Below, piece after piece: positions 7,384 through 9,885 of a DNA stretch of 9,885 bases. Each line of letters begins with the position of its first letter. Within the stretch, counting starts at the first letter, position 1. Source of the stretch: Iodobacter fluviatilis (GTDB lineage: Bacteria > Pseudomonadota > Gammaproteobacteria > Burkholderiales > Chitinibacteraceae); assembly GCF_900451195.1 (NCBI RefSeq), contig NZ_UGHR01000002.1, positions 1 through 9,885 on the forward strand. The letters run 5' to 3'. The notes beneath the pieces are model-generated. The model searched no databases and was not told where the DNA came from. It worked only from the letters and a program-made list of their open reading frames with translations. A program made the translations under genes and the position numbers.

Positions 7384-7665
7384 TAGAAAACTAGGGTTGG
7401 TATGAAGGGGTAGCTTACCTTAACTCGGCGTTTGCATATACCGTACTATCGCAAAGTGTCGCTTATCGGTCTTTTGAAAATAGCTTTTTAGCTGGTTGTG
7501 TAGCTGGAATACGGTGAAAAAAGCAGATTAAGCACCTTTAAACTTAATTTTTCAGGCATTTTTTGTCTTTTAGGCTGAATTTCACCCTGCTTTTTGTATT
7601 TTTGGCTGTAGGGCACTATTTGCCAGAAGGCCGTGCTTGTGGCAACTAAAGGCTGGATTTGTGGA
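7384..7665. other. Intergenic stretch between PPTase and proQ, spanning the arm boundary
   Basis: These 282 bases lie between the proQ start (7383) and the PPTase stop (7666), both on the minus strand. Bases 7384-7590 mirror 1-207 and include the weak candidate proQ promoter (7435-7462). Bases 7591-7665 have no partner inside the window. A weak 6-bp stem TTGCCA/TGGCAA (7620-7625, 7640-7645) has a 14-base loop and no T-run, so I do not call a terminator. No convincing gene is seen here. Confidence 0.6.
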
Positions 7666-8265
7666 TTAAAACCATGGAGCAGGGGCCAAACAGGCGATGC
7701 TGACCCGTTGAGAGGGCTCTCTTTCACTGGCCCAGTGCCAGGCTGGGCTGATATTCCCATCAATCATTAAGCTGTTGCCCCGGATTACCTGCTCACGAAT
7801 CCCGGCTTTAAAAGCCGCTTCACGCAGTGTCCAGAGCAAGTAAAAACGCTCTTGGGATTCTTCCGGGACGGCGCTGACCCAGCTGGCTTCATCCTGATGC
7901 AGTGCAAATTCAGCCAGCTTGGCGATATTGGCCTTGGGGCGGCAGCTTTCTATATCCAGCCCGATTCGTTGGGGGTTCACCGTTACTCCCAGGCTGTCTC
8001 CGCTGTGTGAAATACTGGCATGTAAATGAGTGGCCCGGCTTAAATAGGGGAAGAACTCCCCTTCTTCAATATCGCCTGCCATGTATTCAATTCCTAAAAA
8101 TTGGCTTGCAGCCTGGGCGAGCAACAGACGCCCAAGAATAAATTGTTGTGCGCGAGTGGGGGACTGGATCGCTGCCAGCTTAGCTTTACTACTGGCAGAA
8201 AGCAGATCGCTGCTCAGGTATGGGTTTTGAGTGATCCGGGTAAGAAGAACTTCGGCGTAAAGCAT
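7666..8265 (-). CDS. Sfp/AcpT-like 4'-phosphopantetheinyl transferase
   Basis: Cytoplasmic enzyme of the 4'-phosphopantetheinyl transferase superfamily. It moves the phosphopantetheine arm of coenzyme A onto a serine of acyl or peptidyl carrier proteins, activating fatty-acid, polyketide or peptide synthases. With ATG 8265 it is 199 residues. Signatures are ISHSGD (residues 85-90), GLDIE (102-106; Asp104 and Glu106 as Mg2+ ligands) and LLWTLREAAFKA (143-154; Glu149 and Lys153), the WxxKEAxxKA motif with Arg in place of the first Lys. The start is uncertain. Upstream in-frame starts are ATG 8295 and GTG 8334, and none has a good ribosome binding site. I chose 8265 because MLYAEVLLTRI fits the first strand of the fold. 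It follows the hemerythrin gene on the same strand and is probably cotranscribed. No carrier protein or synthase lies in the window, so its partner is unknown. Confidence 0.85.
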   Translation of the reverse strand: MLYAEVLLTRITQNPYLSSDLLSASSKAKLAAIQSPTRAQQFILGRLLLAQAASQFLGIEYMAGDIEEGEFFPYLSRATHLHASISHSGDSLGVTVNPQRIGLDIESCRPKANIAKLAEFALHQDEASWVSAVPEESQERFYLLWTLREAAFKAGIREQVIRGNSLMIDGNISPAWHWASEREPSQRVSIACLAPAPWF

Positions 8266-8278
8266 AAGAAAACCAAGA

Positions 8279-8329
8279 GCAAAGGATTTGAGCATGATAG
8301 TGCGAGGGCAATGCCCGGCAAAGGATTTG
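8279..8329. repeat. Pair of 12-bp direct repeats at the PPTase 5' end
   Basis: GCAAAGGATTTG occurs at 8279-8290 and 8318-8329, offset by 39 bp (13 codons). If translation starts at GTG 8334 the repeat appears in the protein as KSFA at two places 13 residues apart. It lies between the hemerythrin stop and the most likely PPTase start and may be a small duplication or a regulatory repeat. No function is assigned. Confidence 0.6.
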
Positions 8330-8339
8330 CTCACTCTGA

Positions 8340-8881
8340 TTATAAAACTTCATCCTCTGCGGGGCTGTGTGCCCGCCGTTCGGCCATTCTTTGCCCCATT
8401 GCAGCTAGCGTGGGCGCATCAAGCAGTTTTTCGGCGCTGGGATAAATGCGTGCTTCTTCTAGATCGGCATGGGCCGGGTAAAGTCTTGCAAATTCCTGCG
8501 CAAGAGCCAGTGGCAAGATTTCACCATGGCCTGCTGCCAGTGGAATTAAATAGCTGCGTATATCCTGCCAAAGCAGTGCAAGTGTTTCGTGCTCTGCACT
8601 GACCGATGCAATAAGGGTTTGCAGCTCAGCATCGCCGTAATGGCTGAGCAGCGGAAACAAATCGAGATCTTCATCTTCGTGGTGCAGCGGTGCGCTACAT
8701 CAAAATAACGCAAAATGCTTGCAGCAGCGTCCTGAGCCTTGCTGTCCACCCCTTCTTTTATCAGGTACTGAGCCAGTTTGAGTGTTAATTCTGCGTATTG
8801 GCGCACTCTGTCGTGGCAGGCCATCAGCATGGCGATGGGTGTTTCAAATGTGATTGATTCAGCAGAAAACAGCGACATCAT
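8340..8881 (-). pseudogene. Hemerythrin-domain (HHE) protein with one apparent frameshift
   Basis: Cytoplasmic four-helix-bundle hemerythrin-like protein of about 180 residues, whose family binds a di-iron centre with His/Glu/Asp ligands and serves in O2/NO or iron-stress responses. ATG 8881 (next ATG 8878) has a strong GAGGAGAA ribosome binding site 4 bases upstream. Candidate ligand positions are His in MACHDRVRQ, the LHHEDED segment, SAEHETLALL and YPAHADLEEARIYP. The frame shifts near 8692. The upstream frame (8881 down to 8546) reads YFDVAHRCTTK, while the family-like reading YFDVAAPLHHEDEDLDLFPL needs one extra G in the GCGCACCG run. From there the frame is open to TAA 8340-8342. Loss of one base exactly at the metal-binding motif is either a sequencing indel, like those in the inverted repeat, or a true inactivation. 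It is followed by the PPTase gene. Confidence 0.8.
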
Positions 8882-8897
8882 GCTTCTCCTCTTATTT

Positions 8898-8914
8898 CCG
8901 ACTAATTTAGTCGG
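8898..8914. promoter_or_regulatory. IscR type-1-like operator upstream of the hemerythrin gene
   Basis: CCGACTAATTTAGTCGG is a perfect dyad: 8-bp arms CCGACTAA/TTAGTCGG around one base. It fits the core of the E. coli IscR type-1 consensus (YYGACT-RWWWY-AGTCRR) at every position; the outer ATAS/STAT flanks do not match fully. It lies 12 bases downstream of the predicted -10 and just before the ribosome binding site, where a bound Rrf2-family repressor would block transcription. The motif comparison is from memory; the assignment to IscR itself is inference. Confidence 0.7.
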
Positions 8915-8926
8915 ATTTTACGCAGA

Positions 8927-8955
8927 AATATAGGACCAGCTTTGATTTAAACCAA
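8927..8955 (-). promoter_or_regulatory. Predicted sigma-70 promoter of the hemerythrin gene
   Basis: On the minus strand, TTGGTT (8955-8950, 3 of 6 matches to TTGACA) is followed by a 17-base spacer and TATATT (8932-8927, 5 of 6 matches to TATAAT). Transcription would begin near 8920, leaving a leader of about 40 bases that contains the IscR-like dyad. Confidence 0.5.
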
Positions 8956-8961
8956 ATGAAA

Positions 8962-8997
8962 TAGTAAATATACTTACATGTGTAAGTATATTTACTA
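8962..8997. promoter_or_regulatory. 36-bp perfect inverted repeat (17-2-17), candidate operator
   Basis: TAGTAAATATACTTACA (8962-8978), TG, then TGTAAGTATATTTACTA (8981-8997) are exact reverse complements. Each arm contains an imperfect 14-bp dyad of the form GTAARTATAYTTAC (8964-8977 and 8982-8995), with centres 18 bp apart, so it could seat two dimers. It is AT-rich, has no T-run and lies between two divergent promoters, which favours an operator over a terminator. The inner TACTTACA-TG-TGTAAGTA resembles TetR/AcrR-type operators in layout; the cognate regulator is not in the window. Confidence 0.7.
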
Positions 8998-9051
8998 ACA
9001 GATTTGAATTAAATTAGTCAGATTCGTTTAAGTAATTTGCGATTAAAACGC

Positions 9052-9057
9052 TATAAT
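9052..9057 (+). promoter_or_regulatory. -10 element of the M48 peptidase promoter
   Basis: A perfect TATAAT lies 32 bases before the peptidase ATG. The -35 is poor: TTAAGT at 9028-9033 (18-base spacer) is the best candidate, which suggests weak or activator-dependent use. Confidence 0.5.
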
Positions 9058-9089
9058 TGCTGCTTTGCAAAAAAGTTAGCAGAGGCATT

Positions 9090-9885
9090 ATGGAAGAGCA
9101 GGGTACATCATCAATTAATCCCCAAAGGGCGGTCATCAGGCCATACGCTAACGAGCGCCGCCTGTTTGTGATCATGGCCGTGATTTCAGGGCTGAGCTGG
9201 CTGGCTTTAACGCTGGTCACCTTTGGCATTATCTGGATCATTATGCTGGTGCTTTATCTCATCGGCTTATTTGGGTTTTCATATTTTATTTCTTATGTAC
9301 GCGGCAATGGTGTTCGGGTCACTGCTGAGCAGTTTCCTGATTTACATACCCGTTTTGATCATTGTTGCCAGATTATCGGGCTGAAAAAACAACCAGAATT
9401 TTATTTAATGACGGGAAATGGTGCTTTAAACGCATTCGCCACCCGTTTTTTACGCCGCTATTATGTGGTGCTGCTCAGCGATATTGTCGATGCTTTGCAG
9501 GATGATAACGAGGCGCTGAATTTTTATATCGGCCACGAGCTGGGCCACATTGCGCAAAAGCATTTAGTGCATCACTGGTGGCTGGTTTTTGCCAGCTGGA
9601 TTCCCCTGCTTGGCACAGCGTATTCCCGTGCCAGAGAATACAGCTGCGATCAGTATGGCTTAGCCTGCACAAGCAATAAGCAAAGCGCTGTGCATGCTCT
9701 GGCGGTATTAGCAGCCGGCTGCAGCCGCTGGAAAAGCTTGAATACACAGGCTTATATCGCTCAGGCCCAGGATACAGATGGCTTCTGGATGGCGGTGAAT
9801 GAATTAACCGCAGATTACCCATGGCTGTGCAAGCGGGTTGCCCGCATAGAAAACGGCGACGCTGCTGTATTTCCTCGTCGTAATA
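9090..9885 (+). CDS. M48-family membrane zinc metallopeptidase (3' end outside window)
   Basis: M48 (HtpX/Ste24-like) peptidase; 265 codons are visible with no stop before the window ends. ATG 9090 is preceded by AGAGG 4 bases upstream. After a short polar N-terminus, residues about 24-70 form two hydrophobic membrane segments (LFVIMAVISGLSWLALTLV, then FGIIWIIMLVLYLIG). The zinc-binding HELGH motif is at residues 149-153, with the catalytic Glu150. A further weak hydrophobic stretch is WWLVFASWIPLLG. The third ligand is Glu183 in REYSCDQYG, matching the family E-x-x-x-D pattern (Asp187). Family members degrade damaged or misfolded membrane proteins or process lipoprotein and envelope substrates; the exact target is not deducible. 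It is divergent from the hemerythrin gene across a dyad-rich spacer, so the two may share regulation. Confidence 0.9.
   Translation, partial: MEEQGTSSINPQRAVIRPYANERRLFVIMAVISGLSWLALTLVTFGIIWIIMLVLYLIGLFGFSYFISYVRGNGVRVTAEQFPDLHTRFDHCCQIIGLKKQPEFYLMTGNGALNAFATRFLRRYYVVLLSDIVDALQDDNEALNFYIGHELGHIAQKHLVHHWWLVFASWIPLLGTAYSRAREYSCDQYGLACTSNKQSAVHALAVLAAGCSRWKSLNTQAYIAQAQDTDGFWMAVNELTADYPWLCKRVARIENGDAAVFPRRN

Larger units (their letters stand above)
3803..7590. repeat. Right arm of the ~3.8-kb inverted repeat
   Basis: This is the reverse complement of bases 1-3802 and carries mirror copies of sulP (truncated), lysR, tehA and proQ. It is continuous with the single-copy genes after 7590, so it is probably the arm in true chromosomal context, with the left arm as the folded-back copy; this is inference. 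It holds more frame-breaking indels than the left arm in proQ and tehA, for example loss of a C near 7184 and loss of a G near 5926. Confidence 0.95.
8882..9089. promoter_or_regulatory. Divergent control region between hemerythrin and M48 peptidase genes
   Basis: An AT-rich 208-bp spacer with promoters facing both ways and two strong dyads, annotated separately: an IscR-type-1-like site at 8898-8914 and a 17-2-17 inverted repeat at 8962-8997. A half-site resembling the first dyad (AAATTAGTCAG, 9011-9021) lies on the peptidase side. Confidence 0.75.

Noticed and set aside
1..7590. Inverted repeat as a composite transposon or other mobile element
   Set aside because: No transposase, integrase, terminal inverted repeats or target-site duplication; all genes are ordinary chromosomal types and the axis cuts a gene.
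7488..7763. 91-codon minus-strand open frame between PPTase and proQ
   Set aside because: Its first third overlaps the PPTase C-terminus in another frame, the composition is unconvincing and it is broken differently in the mirror arm.
8962..8997. 36-bp inverted repeat as an intrinsic terminator
   Set aside because: It is AT-rich with no GC-rich stem or T-run, and it lies between two divergent promoters where no transcript needs to end.
9475..9822. 115-codon minus-strand open frame within the M48 gene
   Set aside because: It lies antisense to codons containing HELGH and the third zinc ligand; a coding shadow.

Overview
The window looks like chromosomal DNA of a Gram-negative betaproteobacterium, probably of the Neisseriales/Chromobacteriaceae type (Iodobacter-like). 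That placement is inferred from the small ProQ, the general protein flavour and the roughly 50% GC; no rRNA or marker gene fixes it.

The dominating fact is a near-perfect inverted repeat. Bases 1-3802 are repeated in reverse complement as 3803-7590, with almost no spacer. Each arm carries the same four genes: proQ (RNA chaperone), a TehA/SLAC1-type (TDT) transporter, a YeiE-like LysR regulator, and the N-terminal part of a SulP anion transporter that is cut off at the axis. The order is proQ> <tehA lysR> sulP> | <sulP <lysR tehA> <proQ. The arms differ mostly by single-base indels in short homopolymers or dinucleotide runs. These break tehA, sulP and one proQ at different places in the two arms, so a composite of both arms restores continuous reading. 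A sulP cut at the fold point, a scrambled zone of about 110 bp at the axis, and indel-only differences are what a fold-back (template plus complement) long-read or assembly chimera would give. A genuine in vivo inverted duplication is possible but less likely.

Bases 7591-9885 are single copy here. On the minus strand lie a hemerythrin-domain gene (one apparent frameshift) and then an Sfp/AcpT-like 4'-phosphopantetheinyl transferase, probably one operon. Divergent to them on the plus strand is an M48 membrane zinc metallopeptidase running off the window. The 208-bp divergent intergenic region is rich in signal. It has a predicted hemerythrin promoter, a perfect 17-bp dyad matching the core of the IscR type-1 operator just downstream of its -10, a 36-bp perfect inverted repeat (17-2-17), and a perfect TATAAT ahead of the peptidase.

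Functionally, tehA, lysR and sulP suggest a sulfur-oxyanion (sulfite/sulfate) transport locus under a YeiE-type regulator. The hemerythrin gene may be controlled by an Fe-S-sensing Rrf2-family repressor. I see no IS element, phage gene, CRISPR array, tRNA or rRNA. I do not see a clearly new multi-gene system; the most interesting biology is in the 8882-9089 regulatory region.
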